Shown here piece by piece: positions 33,033 through 41,818 of a DNA stretch of 64,000 nt. The notes under the pieces were generated by a model. The model saw only the letters and a program-made list of their open reading frames with translations, had not been told where the DNA came from and did no database searches. This stretch comes from Desulfococcus multivorans (lineage in GTDB: Bacteria; Desulfobacterota; Desulfobacteria; Desulfobacterales; Desulfococcaceae), in contig NZ_CP015381.1 of NCBI RefSeq assembly GCF_001854245.1, forward strand, positions 584,001-648,000. The letters run 5' to 3'. Numbering within the stretch: the first letter of the stretch is position 1; each line of letters opens with the position of its first letter. The position numbers were made by a program, and so were the translations under genes.

Positions 33033-33515
33033 GATATTTCCTTGAGTGTATTCCTGAAGTGTATGGGTTGACGGTTGGGTCTCCCTGGGCGTATCCAAGG
33101 GGGCACGGGAAAAGCGTTTGAGAAATTTCAAAAAACTGTCTGCAATCCCCACGGGTCATCCTTTCGGCCGATGCAACGACTCGTTCGCGCCATCCCGCTG
33201 TCGGCAGGATTCTGAAACGCCGACTCGGGGGACCGATGGTGCCGCCTGAGGATGACTATGGATAGAGGCGAAAAATAATCACATCGTAGCGGAAACAGGG
33301 ATAATTGTCAATATTTCAACTTTGGGCTCCCGCGGCCCACGTTGTCGGCAAAGGGATGAGCCCCGTGAAACCCCTCTTCGGTCTATGGATAATTGTGAGG
33401 CTGAAGGCTGAAGGCTGAAGACTGAAGGGGAAGCAGGGCCAAGGGGGGGTGTGTGATGTTAGGGCAATACGTTACTTGGTAGGGTTTCAGGATGTTAGCG
33501 TTTTAATTTTTTACT
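33033..33515. other. Intergenic with heptamer repeats
   Basis: No gene. Holds the promoter side of the hydantoinase operon and, at 33399-33426, three GGCTGAA units plus GACTGAA. It ends at palindromic copy B. Confidence 0.6.
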
Positions 33516-33749
33516 CAACTTTCGACTTCCATAGGCCGGTGCCGAGAGGATACGGCCCGCGCCCCACGCGGTTTCGTTCAAGTGCCGCTAAAGCTTGCTC
33601 CGGGCGGCCCGGAAACTCGCTGCGCTCAAACAGTCCGGGCCGCTGATCCTCCGCGGCGCTTAAGCGGCACTAAAACTCACCGCTGAAGGGGCCCGGGCCG
33701 TATCCTCCCGGCACCTCTTTCCGGTTACCATCATGAAAGTCGAAAGTTG
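33516..33749. repeat. 234-bp long palindromic element, copy B
   Basis: The same element as 1157-1390 in inverse orientation and the same length. Its ends are CAACTTTCGACTTCCAT and ATGAAAGTCGAAAGTTG. Nested arms GGTGCCGAGAGGATACGG and CCGTATCCTCCCGGCACC are present. Only scattered changes separate it from copy A. Confidence 0.9.
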
Positions 33750-33752
33750 AAT

Positions 33753-33901
33753 TTTTATGTGATTACGGGCGTACGCCTTCAGTCTTCAGTCTTCAGTCTT
33801 CAGTCTTCGGTCTTCAGTCTTCGGTCTTCAGTCTTCGGTCTTCAGCCTTCGGTCTTCAGTCTTCGGTCTTCAGTCTTCGGTCTTCAGTCTTCGGCCTTCG
33901 G
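33753..33901. repeat. Heptamer array (TCTTCAG/TCTTCGG)n with GGCGTACGCC box
   Basis: After TTTTATGTGATTACGGGCGT and ACGCC come about 18 units of 7 bp, many alternating TCTTCAG and TCTTCGG, so a 14-bp higher period is seen. Read on the minus strand this is GACTGAA/GACCGAA, the same family as the GGCTGAA units at 33399 and 36419. The inverse of the box plus array is at 36419-36488. Confidence 0.85.
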
Positions 33902-34002
33902 TTCTGTTTTTTGTTTGCCATATCGTTTTTCGGAGTATATGTTGACGGCTCCGCAAAAATCGCGATATCTGTATGGGAATTATGTAAGGAACGATAACGA
34001 CA

Positions 34003-34133
34003 CAACTTTCGACGTTCGTGACGGTGAGGGGATAACGGCTGAGAACTGGAGACTGAAGAGGGGATCGGAGCGCCGATCGTCGCGGATGCACCCTGCAGCC
34101 TTGCCGCCGCCGGCCCATGAATGCCGAAAGTTG
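34003..34133. repeat. Diverged palindromic element, copy F
   Basis: Left end CAACTTTCGACGTTCGTG at 34003-34020 and right end CCATGAATGCCGAAAGTTG ending at 34133 are the element's termini. The 90-bp inside is unlike the other copies, with a GGCTGAGAACTGGAGACTGA stretch. It lies just upstream of ychF. Confidence 0.6.
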
Positions 34134-34155
34134 AAATGAAGAGAGGTTGAAGCCA

Positions 34156-35187
34156 ATGAGGCTTGGCATCATCGGGCTCCCCGGGTCGGGGAAGTCGACC
34201 GTTTTCGACGCGCTGACCCAGAGTGCCCCGGAAAGCGGCCGTCGGGCGGAGGATCGTATCGGTACCATACGCGTGCCCGACCCCCGGGTGGACATACTCA
34301 GTCGCATGTACCAGCCCCGAAAGACCATTTTTGCCCAGGTTGAATATTTTCTGCCGGGAAAGACCGGCCATGACAAGAAAAAGGATCCGAACCTCTGGAC
34401 TCCCGTCAGGGACTGTGACGCTCTGATCCATGTCGTCCGAAATTTCCGGGCTTACGGCATGGAGGCGCCCACCCCCCATGCGGACCTCGCGACCCTCGAC
34501 GAGGAGATGGTGCTGGCCGATCTCATGGTGGTGGAAAAGCGTCTGGAACGGATCGAGCTGGATCGGAAGCGGGGCAAACCGTCGGATCCCGAGGAACTCT
34601 CTCTGTTGAGTCGATGCCGGGAACGTCTGGAGGCGGAAACGCCCCTTCGCGGCGATCCGGAGTTGGCCCGGGCGCCTCAACTCCGGGGGTTTGCGTTCGT
34701 TTCCGCCAAACCCCTGCTGGTGCTGTTCAATAACGAAGACGAGGACGATGCGCTCCCCGAGGGCGGCAAGGACGCCCCGGACGCGGCAGACGCCATGGTC
34801 ATCCGGGGAAAGCTGGAGCAGGAGCTTGCCCAGATGACCGAGGCCGAGGCACGGGAATTCCTGGAGGAATTCGAGATCACGGCGCCGGCCACGGACCGGG
34901 TCGTCACCCGATCCTACGCGCTGCTCGGCCTGATCTCCTTTTTCACCGTCGGAGACGACGAGGTGCGGGCGTGGACGATCCGACGGGAGACGCCGGCGGT
35001 GGACGCGGCCGAGGTGATCCATTCGGACATCAAAAAAGGGTTCATCCGGGCCGAGGTTCTGGCCTATGACGACCTCATGGCCGCAGGTTCCTATGCCGAG
35101 GCCCGCAAGCAGGGAACGGTCCGACTCGAAGGGAAAACCTATCTCGTTCAGGACGGCGATATCATCCATTTTCGCTTCAACGTCTGA
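34156..35187 (+). CDS. ychF: YchF/OLA1-like GTPase or ATPase
   Basis: 343 aa from ATG 34156 (weak AGAGG site; a TTG at 34147 is possible). P-loop GLPGSGKS (6-13), the DxxG-like strand is degenerate, and the base-specificity loop reads LVLFNNEDE where normal GTPases have NKxD, as expected for YchF, which prefers ATP. The C-terminal TGS-like domain (VGDDEVRAWTIRRETPAVDA) is complete, ending VQDGDIIHFRFNV. It binds ribosomes and acts in translation or stress control. It lies between repeat-rich spacers with the MFS gene. Confidence 0.92.
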   Translation: MRLGIIGLPGSGKSTVFDALTQSAPESGRRAEDRIGTIRVPDPRVDILSRMYQPRKTIFAQVEYFLPGKTGHDKKKDPNLWTPVRDCDALIHVVRNFRAYGMEAPTPHADLATLDEEMVLADLMVVEKRLERIELDRKRGKPSDPEELSLLSRCRERLEAETPLRGDPELARAPQLRGFAFVSAKPLLVLFNNEDEDDALPEGGKDAPDAADAMVIRGKLEQELAQMTEAEAREFLEEFEITAPATDRVVTRSYALLGLISFFTVGDDEVRAWTIRRETPAVDAAEVIHSDIKKGFIRAEVLAYDDLMAAGSYAEARKQGTVRLEGKTYLVQDGDIIHFRFNV

Positions 35188-35204
35188 TCCCCCGGACCGA
35201 ACCC

Positions 35205-36398
35205 ATGGCCGTTCAAGGGATTTCCCGGAAAAATCTGCAGTTGGCACGTCAGATCGGGATCGCGTTTTCGAGTCGCCTGCTGATCAATACCTCCCGGCGG
35301 TTCATCTATCCCTTCGCGCCGGCGCTGAGCCGGGGGCTTGGCGTGCCCCTCACCGCGTTCACCACCATTATCGCCCTCAACCAGTTCGCCGGTTTTCTGA
35401 GTCTGATCTTCGGCCCTCTCGCCGACCGCTGGGGGCACCGGTCCGTGATGCTCCTGGGCCTGGGCGTTCTTGTGACCGGGATGCTGGCCGGCGGCCTGTT
35501 TCCGTCCTACTGGCCCGTTTTCGCGGCACTCGTGCTGACCGGGGCGGCCAAAAGCATATTTGATCCCGCCATCCTTGCCTTTGCCGGAACCCGAGTACCT
35601 TATGAACGACGGGGGCTTGCGGTGGGCCTTCTCGAAATGAGCTGGGCTGGAAGCTCGCTTCTGGGCATCCCCCTCATGGGCGTTCTGATGGATCATTGGG
35701 GCTGGCGCGCGCCGTTTTTCGTTCTCGGCGGCTGCAGCCTGGCGTGCATGGCGCTTCTGGCGCGCTGGATTCCGAAGAGCGGCATCCGGAGGATGACCCA
35801 CGGCGGTCCGGCCGGATTTGCGGTCGCCCTGAAGCGACTGGCCGGGGAACGGACGGCCCTGGGCGGCATGCTCTTCGTCTTTGGCGTCAGCATGGCCAAC
35901 GACAACCTTTTCGTGGTTTACGGCGTCTGGCTCGAAAAGAGCTTCGGGTTGAGCCTTCTGGCCATCGGGTTCGCCACCACGGTCATCGGCGCTGCCGAGC
36001 TTTTGGGAGAGGGGTTTATCGCGACCCTTTCGGACCGGCTGGGCCTCAAGCGATCCGTCATCCTGGGCGGCATCCTGTCGGGGCTCAGCTACGCGCTCCT
36101 GCCGATGATGGATGCCGGACTCCCCCTGGCTTTGACCGGACTGTTCCTGGTTTTTCTGATGGGGGAGTTCACCATCGTGGGCTCCATATCCTTCTTTACC
36201 GAAATCCTGCCCGAGGCCCGCGGCACCATGATGGCGGGCTATTTCGTCGCGGCCAGCATGGGGCGGGTCATCGGGGCGCTCATGGGCGGCCCCCTCTGGC
36301 TGGCGGGAGGGATCTGGGCCGTGGCCGGTGCATCGGTCCTGACGAGCGCCGCCGGCCTGGCCGGCCTGATCTGGGGCGCCCGACACTTCCGCCGGTAA
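35205..36398 (+). CDS. MFS transporter
   Basis: 397 aa with twelve predicted membrane helices. The A-motif-like loop FGPLADRWGHRSVMLLGLG between helices 2 and 3 is clear, and a second copy, ATLSDRLGLKRSVILGG, marks the second half. It should move a small solute with protons; the substrate cannot be told. It starts 17 bases after ychF and may share its transcript. The ATG has only a weak site, so the start is approximate. Confidence 0.9.
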   Translation: MAVQGISRKNLQLARQIGIAFSSRLLINTSRRFIYPFAPALSRGLGVPLTAFTTIIALNQFAGFLSLIFGPLADRWGHRSVMLLGLGVLVTGMLAGGLFPSYWPVFAALVLTGAAKSIFDPAILAFAGTRVPYERRGLAVGLLEMSWAGSSLLGIPLMGVLMDHWGWRAPFFVLGGCSLACMALLARWIPKSGIRRMTHGGPAGFAVALKRLAGERTALGGMLFVFGVSMANDNLFVVYGVWLEKSFGLSLLAIGFATTVIGAAELLGEGFIATLSDRLGLKRSVILGGILSGLSYALLPMMDAGLPLALTGLFLVFLMGEFTIVGSISFFTEILPEARGTMMAGYFVAASMGRVIGALMGGPLWLAGGIWAVAGASVLTSAAGLAGLIWGARHFRR

Positions 36399-36678
36399 CC
36401 CGGACCTTTCAGTGTGGTGAGGCTGAAGGCTGAAGGCTGAAGACTAAAGGCTAAAGGCTAAAGGCGTACGCCTATAATCACATAAAACCCTAAAACCCTA
36501 AAACCCTAAAACCCTCATGAAAGCCGGAAGTTGAGCAACGACACCATAGTATGATATAGATTAACGTGAATGGTGATGTGCATGCCCCGGTGTCGGGCGG
36601 GAACGGCTCAATTCCCCCTTCAGCCTTCAGCCTTTACCATCTATCGCTTGTGCGGCCGCGGCCGTAAGGAGGTGTCGA
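36399..36678. repeat. Repeat-rich spacer (heptamer, octamer, partial palindrome)
   Basis: Contains GGCTGAA units from 36419, then GGCTAAA units to about 36466, GGCGTACGCCTATAATCACA, four TAAAACCC octamers (about 36483-36514), and the element end CATGAAAGCCGGAAGTTG (36516-36533). Inverted CTTCAGCC units follow at about 36620-36635. The box plus array is the inverse of 33753-33901, so ychF and the MFS gene sit between inverted repeats. Confidence 0.85.
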
Positions 36679-37533
36679 ATGAACATTAGAAAAGCCGCCT
36701 TTGCGGGATCCTGGTACCCTGAAACCCCCGAGGCCTGTGAACGGGAAATTCGAGCTTTCCTGGGAGAGGGAACCGAATCGGATTTGACGGGCAGGGTTTT
36801 CGTGGGCGGGATCGTGCCCCATGCCGGCTGGTATTTCTCGGGGAGCATCGCCTGCAGGGTCATTCACGCGCTCAGCCTTTCGTCCCCGCCGGACGTGATC
36901 GCCGTATTCGGCATGCACCTTCATCCGGGGTCCCCGCTGTACATGATGCCCGAAGGGGCGTGGGAAACGCCCTTCGGCGCGCTGCCGGTGGCCTCCGACC
37001 TGGCCGCCGCCCTTTCGGAACGCTTCTCCTTCACCATCGAAACCCCGACCCGATTCACTCCGGACAATACCATCGAGTTGCAGCTCCCCTTCATTAAATA
37101 CTTTTTCAGGGATGTCCGGGTGATCGCTGTAGGCGCTCCGCCCGCGGATACCACGCCGGCGGTGGCCGAGACCCTGGTGTCGCTGGCCCGGGAAACCGGC
37201 CTCTCCCTCAAGGTCGTCGGTTCCACCGATCTGACCCATTACGGCATGAACTACGGGTTTACGCCGAAAGGCGCCGGCCCGGCGGCCCTGCAATGGGTTA
37301 CCGGCGAAAACGACCGGCGATTCATCGAGGCGGTTCTGGCAATGGACCCGAAGGGGATTATCCGGGAGGGGGTCGGGCATCACAATGCCTGCTGTTCGGG
37401 CGCCGCGGCCTCCGCCGTGGCGGCGGCAAAAGCGCTGGGGGCGCGCCGGGGGGAAGCCTTGGCCTATGCCACCAGCCATGACAAGCATCCCGGGGAGAGC
37501 TTTGTAGGGTATGTGGGCGTCGTTTTCGAATGA
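36679..37533 (+). CDS. MEMO1-family (AmmeMemoRadiSam B-type) protein
   Basis: 284 aa. KAAFAGSWYPETP is the family start; GGIVPHAGWYFSGSIA carries the first metal His, followed by FGMHLHPGSP, STDLTHYGMNYG and VGHHNACCSGAA. These His residues and the Cys fit the MEMO metal pocket, related to non-haem-iron dioxygenases. The function in bacteria is not settled, though it is often linked to a radical SAM partner. Its stop overlaps the TetR start (ATGA), so the four genes up to mqnD form one operon. The ribosome site is AAGGAGGTGTCGA, excellent. Confidence 0.92.
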   Translation: MNIRKAAFAGSWYPETPEACEREIRAFLGEGTESDLTGRVFVGGIVPHAGWYFSGSIACRVIHALSLSSPPDVIAVFGMHLHPGSPLYMMPEGAWETPFGALPVASDLAAALSERFSFTIETPTRFTPDNTIELQLPFIKYFFRDVRVIAVGAPPADTTPAVAETLVSLARETGLSLKVVGSTDLTHYGMNYGFTPKGAGPAALQWVTGENDRRFIEAVLAMDPKGIIREGVGHHNACCSGAAASAVAAAKALGARRGEALAYATSHDKHPGESFVGYVGVVFE

Positions 37534-38174
37534 AACCGCTTCAAACCTTCCATAACCTGTCCCCGGGCAAGCAGGAGCGGATCACCCGCGTTGCCGTGGA
37601 GGAGTTCAGCGAAAAAGGGTACGCCGGTGCCAGCATCAACGCCATGGTTCGGCGGTTGGGCATTGCCAAGGGGTCGATATTTCAATATTTCGGTGATAAG
37701 AAAGGACTCTTTCTCTTCGCCTTCAATACGGCCATGGAGCGGGTCAAGGATTATCTGAGAACGGTCCGGGACCAGACTGCGTCCGAGGACCTCTTCACCG
37801 CCCTGGAGGCGACCCTGACGGCAGGGGTGATCTTCATGGAAAAACATCCGGTGATCTATCGCCTCTACATCAAGGCCATGTTCGAGGACGACATTCCGTT
37901 TCGAAGCGAGATCCTTCGCTCCCTCCGGGAATACAGCTTTAAATATTTCCGATCCCTCCTGGAGAGGGCCCGGGCTCGGGGAGAACTTCGCCGGGATATC
38001 GATCTGGACAAGGCCGCCTTTGTCCTGGACGCCCTCATGGACCGTTTCCTGATCAGCCGGACCGTGCCCCATCTGGATGCGGGACTCGGGATCCACGGAT
38101 GCAGCCCGGAGGACGCCCGGCAATGGATCGCCCAGATCACGGACATCGTCCGTCTGGGGATCGGGAGCCGGTGA
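37530..38174 (+). CDS. TetR-family regulator
   Basis: 214 aa, ATG in the ATGA overlap with the MEMO-like gene. Residues 13-60 are the DNA-binding helix-turn-helix: QERITRVAVEEFSEKGYAGA, then INAMVRRLGIAKGSIFQYFG, a standard TetR pattern. The rest is the ligand domain. It probably controls this operon, which includes menaquinone genes, but no operator was found. The stop overlaps mqnB by one base. Confidence 0.93.
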   Translation: MKPLQTFHNLSPGKQERITRVAVEEFSEKGYAGASINAMVRRLGIAKGSIFQYFGDKKGLFLFAFNTAMERVKDYLRTVRDQTASEDLFTALEATLTAGVIFMEKHPVIYRLYIKAMFEDDIPFRSEILRSLREYSFKYFRSLLERARARGELRRDIDLDKAAFVLDALMDRFLISRTVPHLDAGLGIHGCSPEDARQWIAQITDIVRLGIGSR

Positions 38175-38959
38175 TGTCGGCATCCGCTTATGTGCTGATC
38201 GCCGCCGCCGTCGACGGAGAGTTGGCGGGGCTTCGGCGGCGGATGAACGCCTGGGTCGAAGATGAGATCGGTCGTCGCCCCGTGGCCCGGGGACGCCTTC
38301 TCGGCGTTCCCGTTCGGCTGATGGTCACCGGGCCGGGCACGGCCAATACGGTGCAGGCCTTGACCGCCGTGCTGGAGCACATACCGCCGCACCTTATCCT
38401 GTTGACCGGATGCGCCGGGGCTTTCCGGCAATCGGGCCTCGGGATTGGCGACGTCGGCGTAGCCGATGAGGAGATCGACGCTCATCTGGGCCTCGAACCG
38501 ATGCGGGCCGGGGATCCGCCGGAAACCCTGCCTTTCCCGGTTATCACCGTGGACGGCGTCCCCGTGAAAGGCCGGTACCCACTCTCCCGGGGGTGGGCCA
38601 AAACAGCCGTGGACGCATTGCTGCGGGCAGCAGACGAGGTGTCCGGATCGAGCCCCGCCGGGATCAGGGTGATGCGCGGCCCTTTTCTGACCGTGTCCAC
38701 GATTACGGCCACGGACCGTGGAGCGGAAGCCCGCTATCGGCACCACGGCGCCTGTATGGAGGCCATGGAGGGGGCCGGTGCGGCCCACGTCGCCTGCCGG
38801 TACGGCGTGGATCTTCTGGAGGTTCGGGCCGCGAGCAATCTTGTCGGACGGCGCCGCCGCGATGCCTGGAATCTCGATCTGGCGTTCGAGCGCGCGACAT
38901 GGGCTGTTCTGACGATCCTGGACCGTTGCGGTCCCTTTATGCTGGAGAAGATGCCATGA
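38174..38959 (+). CDS. mqnB: Futalosine hydrolase (MqnB-like)
   Basis: 261 aa from ATG 38174 overlapping the TetR stop. It is a nucleoside-phosphorylase-fold protein: MVTGPGTANTVQALTAVLEH, LTGCAGAFRQSGLGIGDVGV, and the late DNA signature CMEAMEGAGAAHVACRYGV, which matches MqnB's substrate pocket (MEGAAxA). It removes adenine from futalosine in the alternative menaquinone route. The partner mqnD follows with ATGA overlap; mqnA and mqnC are not in the window. Confidence 0.88.
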   Translation: MSASAYVLIAAAVDGELAGLRRRMNAWVEDEIGRRPVARGRLLGVPVRLMVTGPGTANTVQALTAVLEHIPPHLILLTGCAGAFRQSGLGIGDVGVADEEIDAHLGLEPMRAGDPPETLPFPVITVDGVPVKGRYPLSRGWAKTAVDALLRAADEVSGSSPAGIRVMRGPFLTVSTITATDRGAEARYRHHGACMEAMEGAGAAHVACRYGVDLLEVRAASNLVGRRRRDAWNLDLAFERATWAVLTILDRCGPFMLEKMP

Positions 38960-39789
38960 CCCGAACCCTCTCACTGGGGTATTCGACCTGTCCCAATGAT
39001 ACCTTTCTTTTTCACGCTCTTGCCCACGGCAAAATCGATTGCCGCGGCCTGGCGTTCGAGATTCGTCTCGCGGACGTGGAGCAGCTGAACCGGTACGCCG
39101 AGGTCGGCCGGCTGGACGTGACCAAGCTCTCCTTTGCGGCCATCGGCCATCTGCGCGAGCGTTACGCCCTCCTCGAGAGCGGTGCGGCCCTGGGGAGGGG
39201 TTGCGGTCCTCTCGTCGTCGCGAAACCGGGCTTTGACCTGTCACGACTGGGCCGGGCCCCCATCGCCGTCCCCGGCATGCGGACCACTGCGGCCATGCTT
39301 CTGGGACTCTATCTTTCCGGAACGGCGGCGTGCATCCCCATGAATTTTGACCGGATCATGCCGGCGGTCTCCCGGGGGGAATACGAGGCGGGCGTCATCA
39401 TCCATGAAGGCCGTTTCACGTTCCAGGATTACGGCCTTGTCCAACTGGTGGATCTGGGGCGGTGGTGGGAGGCGGAGACCGGACTGCCCATTCCCCTGGG
39501 CGGCATCGCCGTGCGCCGGGACCTGGGTCCGGACATCGCGCGACGCGTCGAGGCGGCCATCCGGGACAGCGTCGCCTACGCCTTTGACCACCCCGAGGAA
39601 TCCAGCGCTTATGTTCGTGCCCATGCCCGGGAGATGGCGCCGGATGTGATCCGGCAACACATTGCGCTTTATGTCAACCCGTTCACCCTTGATCTGGGGG
39701 AGGACGGGCTTGCCGCTGTCGACGCGCTTTTCCGGCGGGGAGAGGCCGTCGGGTTGCTGCCTGCCATCCCGGGCCGGGCTGAAGACTGA
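38956..39789 (+). CDS. mqnD: 1,4-dihydroxy-6-naphthoate synthase (MqnD-like)
   Basis: 277 aa, starting in the ATGA overlap. LSLGYSTCPNDTFLFHALAH is the signature N-terminus of MqnD; then the binding-protein fold with VTKLSFAAIGHL, GRGCGPLVVAK, PGMRTTAAMLLGLYL and YEAGVIIHEGRFTF follows. It converts cyclic dehypoxanthine-futalosine to dihydroxynaphthoate. With mqnB this shows the organism makes menaquinone by the futalosine route. Last gene of the operon. Confidence 0.93.
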   Translation: MTRTLSLGYSTCPNDTFLFHALAHGKIDCRGLAFEIRLADVEQLNRYAEVGRLDVTKLSFAAIGHLRERYALLESGAALGRGCGPLVVAKPGFDLSRLGRAPIAVPGMRTTAAMLLGLYLSGTAACIPMNFDRIMPAVSRGEYEAGVIIHEGRFTFQDYGLVQLVDLGRWWEAETGLPIPLGGIAVRRDLGPDIARRVEAAIRDSVAYAFDHPEESSAYVRAHAREMAPDVIRQHIALYVNPFTLDLGEDGLAAVDALFRRGEAVGLLPAIPGRAED

Positions 39790-40222
39790 AGGCGCGTGTT
39801 TGCACCGGACGGCACCGTTGAATTTTCCCGGACGTTCAATCACGCGCTTTCAGCCTCACGGAAAGTTGAGAATGTTGTTGAAAAAGTTCCGTTATACAGG
39901 TATATACAATAAGTTTAGGTAAGGACAGGCGGGCTGCATGCCCGGCCGGCGCGAGGGTTACAAGGCCGATGCGCTCCGCGGCGCGGTCGGTTCTCCAAAG
40001 CGACCTGGGCTTATGTTTCACGGAGTCAAGCCGCCGCCTGGATCGTGGAAGTGCTGAATGAGAAGATTGTCCCACCCCGGGATCAGGATTCTTGGCCCGG
40101 ATTGTGTTCCGGAGCGTGCATCAAACCCTCCGAGGCATATCGACATCCGCATCAACGTCCGGCAAGACGGGCGGACCCGCTCCTAATCCATTCAACCGAC
40201 AGACGGTTTATTAGATATCATC
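39790..40222. other. Spacer and likely carA leader
   Basis: 433 bases with no gene. It holds a strong promoter at 39878-39906 and GC-rich hairpins (CCGATGCGC...GCGCGGTCGG near 39965-39995). The 300-base stretch from promoter to carA could be a regulatory leader or contain a small RNA; nothing is recognised. Confidence 0.4.
39878..39906 (+). promoter_or_regulatory. Sigma70-type promoter
   Basis: TTGAAA at 39878-39883, 17 bases, TATATA at 39901-39906. Near-consensus spacing and sequence, facing carA. Confidence 0.6.
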
Positions 40223-41365
40223 ATGAAAATGGACGCATTGATAGCCCTTGAAGACGGACGGACGTTTCCCTGCGCGTCCTTTACCGGTCCCGGGGAGACC
40301 TGGGGCGAGCTGGTATTCAATACGGGGATGACCGGATACCAGGAAATCTTGACCGATCCCTCCTATCGGGGGCAGATCGTGACCATGACCTACCCCCTGA
40401 TCGGGAATTACGGCGTCAATCCGGAGGATGTGGAATCCGACCGCATCCAGGTGGCCGGATTCATCGTCCGGGAGTACCAGGCCTTTCCGAGCAACTTCCG
40501 GGCCACCGACACCTTGGCCGATTACCTGAAATCCCAGGGGATCATGGGCATTGACGATCTCGACACCCGTGCCCTCACCCGGCATATCCGAAACGCCGGC
40601 GCCATGCGGGCCGTGATCTCGACCCGGGACCTCGATCCCGCATCCCTGGTCCGCAGGGCGAGGGAGACGCCGAGCCTGGTGGGGCGCGATCTGGTCCGGG
40701 AGGTCTCCACCCGGATCCCGTACCGCTGGGTTGCGGGAGAGCGGGTTCCCATCGGGGAGGATACGGCCCTGGATGCGACCTTGTGGCGGGAAAAAGGAAC
40801 AAAATTCTCCGTGGTCGCCTTTGATTTCGGCATCAAGTACAATATCCTCCGATGCCTTGCCGCAGCAGGCTTCGAGATCGTTGTCGTACCGGCGTCGACC
40901 GGTGCGGCGGCCGTCAGGGCCATGGCGCCCGACGGCATCTTTCTCTCCAACGGCCCCGGGGACCCGGAACCGGTGACCTATGCCGTCGAGACGATCCGAT
41001 CCCTTCTGGGGTATCGTCCCCTGTTCGGCATCTGCCTGGGACAGCAACTCCTGGGGCTTGCCCTGGGCGGGCGCACCTACAAACTCAAGTTCGGTCACCG
41101 GGGCGCCAACCAGCCGGTCAAGAACCTGGATACCGGGCGAATCGAGATCACTTCCCAGAACCACGGCTTTTCCGTCGATATGGCAAGCCTGAGCGCAGAC
41201 GAAATCGAGGTCAGCCACGTAAACCTGAACGACCAGACCCTGGAAGGCTTTCGTCATCGGTCCTACCCGGCGTTTTCGGTGCAGTATCATCCCGAGGCGT
41301 CGCCGGGCCCACACGATTCGCGTTATCTGTTTGAAACCTTTTCGAAGATGATGGCCGCGGCATGA
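40223..41365 (+). CDS. carA: Carbamoyl-phosphate synthase small subunit (CarA)
   Basis: 380 aa. The N-terminal domain is followed by the glutamine amidotransferase domain: [21 protein letters not shown], the catalytic Cys in [11 protein letters not shown] and the His/Glu in [14 protein letters not shown]. It splits glutamine and channels ammonia to CarB for pyrimidine and arginine synthesis. Complete and of normal length. The ribosome site is weak. carB is not adjacent: a small lipoprotein gene lies between. Confidence 0.96.
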   Translation: MKMDALIALEDGRTFPCASFTGPGETWGELVFNTGMTGYQEILTDPSYRGQIVTMTYPLIGNYGVNPEDVESDRIQVAGFIVREYQAFPSNFRATDTLADYLKSQGIMGIDDLDTRALTRHIRNAGAMRAVISTRDLDPASLVRRARETPSLVGRDLVREVSTRIPYRWVAGERVPIGEDTALDATLWREKGTKFSVVAFDFGIKYNILRCLAAAGFEIVVVPASTGAAAVRAMAPDGIFLSNGPGDPEPVTYAVETIRSLLGYRPLFGICLGQQLLGLALGGRTYKLKFGHRGANQPVKNLDTGRIEITSQNHGFSVDMASLSADEIEVSHVNLNDQTLEGFRHRSYPAFSVQYHPEASPGPHDSRYLFETFSKMMAAA

Positions 41366-41391
41366 GGCCGGCCCATGAATGCCGAAAGTTG
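41366..41391. repeat. Partial palindromic element end, copy E
   Basis: GGCCGGCCCATGAATGCCGA then AAGTTG follows the carA stop by a few bases; only one terminus of the element remains. Confidence 0.6.
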
Positions 41392-41427
41392 AGGACGTCA
41401 CATTCACGTGAACAGAGGAGTTGAAAA

Positions 41428-41724
41428 ATGAGAACGAACCCGACGGCCCGATGGTGCCTCCTGGGGGCAATGCTGATGATGTGCCTTTTTCTGATATCCT
41501 GCAACAAGGTCAATCGCGCCAATTTCGAAAGGATTCAGGAGGGCATGAGCATGGCGGAGGTGGTCGAAATCCTTGGAGAACCCACCGACGCTTCCCAGAT
41601 CGACCTCAGCTTTGTGGCGGGGGCGGCCGCCAAATGGGAGGATGAAAAGACCGGCCGGAAGATCAGTGTGCAATTCCTGAACGGGAAGGTCAAGTTCAAA
41701 CAGTTCGAGGATACGGAGCGATAA
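41428..41724 (+). CDS. Small lipoprotein, DUF3862/BamE-like
   Basis: 98 aa. The signal peptide ends at a lipobox (FLISCN), so the protein is lipid-anchored. [20 protein letters not shown] is the typical BamE/SmpA-like helix-turn start, followed by a short beta part ending [10 protein letters not shown]. The GGAGTTGAAAA ribosome site is good. Its place between carA and carB is unusual, and its role (envelope, not nucleotide synthesis) is unrelated, so it is probably an inserted gene that shares the transcript. Confidence 0.85.
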   Translation: MRTNPTARWCLLGAMLMMCLFLISCNKVNRANFERIQEGMSMAEVVEILGEPTDASQIDLSFVAGAAAKWEDEKTGRKISVQFLNGKVKFKQFEDTER

Positions 41725-41818
41725 AGGTGCTCAAAACCTCGACAGCCGTCTCGAAGGGCCGGGCGGAGGGATTGCCGGGCCTGCGCCGATACGGAAGAGA
41801 AGGAAGCTGACGCAAGAG

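Noticed and set aside
31692-33071. A 459-codon plus-strand frame opposite the hydantoinase gene
   Set aside because: Shadow of the minus-strand gene; no motif, and its Asp/Gly/His composition is typical of antisense of GC-rich genes.
33753-33901. Heptamer array considered as a CRISPR array
   Set aside because: Units are 7 bp with no spacers, and no cas genes are near.
33747-34139. A plus-strand frame through the heptamer array
   Set aside because: The repeated SSVFSLR/SSVFGLQ protein is only the heptamer read as codons; no ribosome site and no family.
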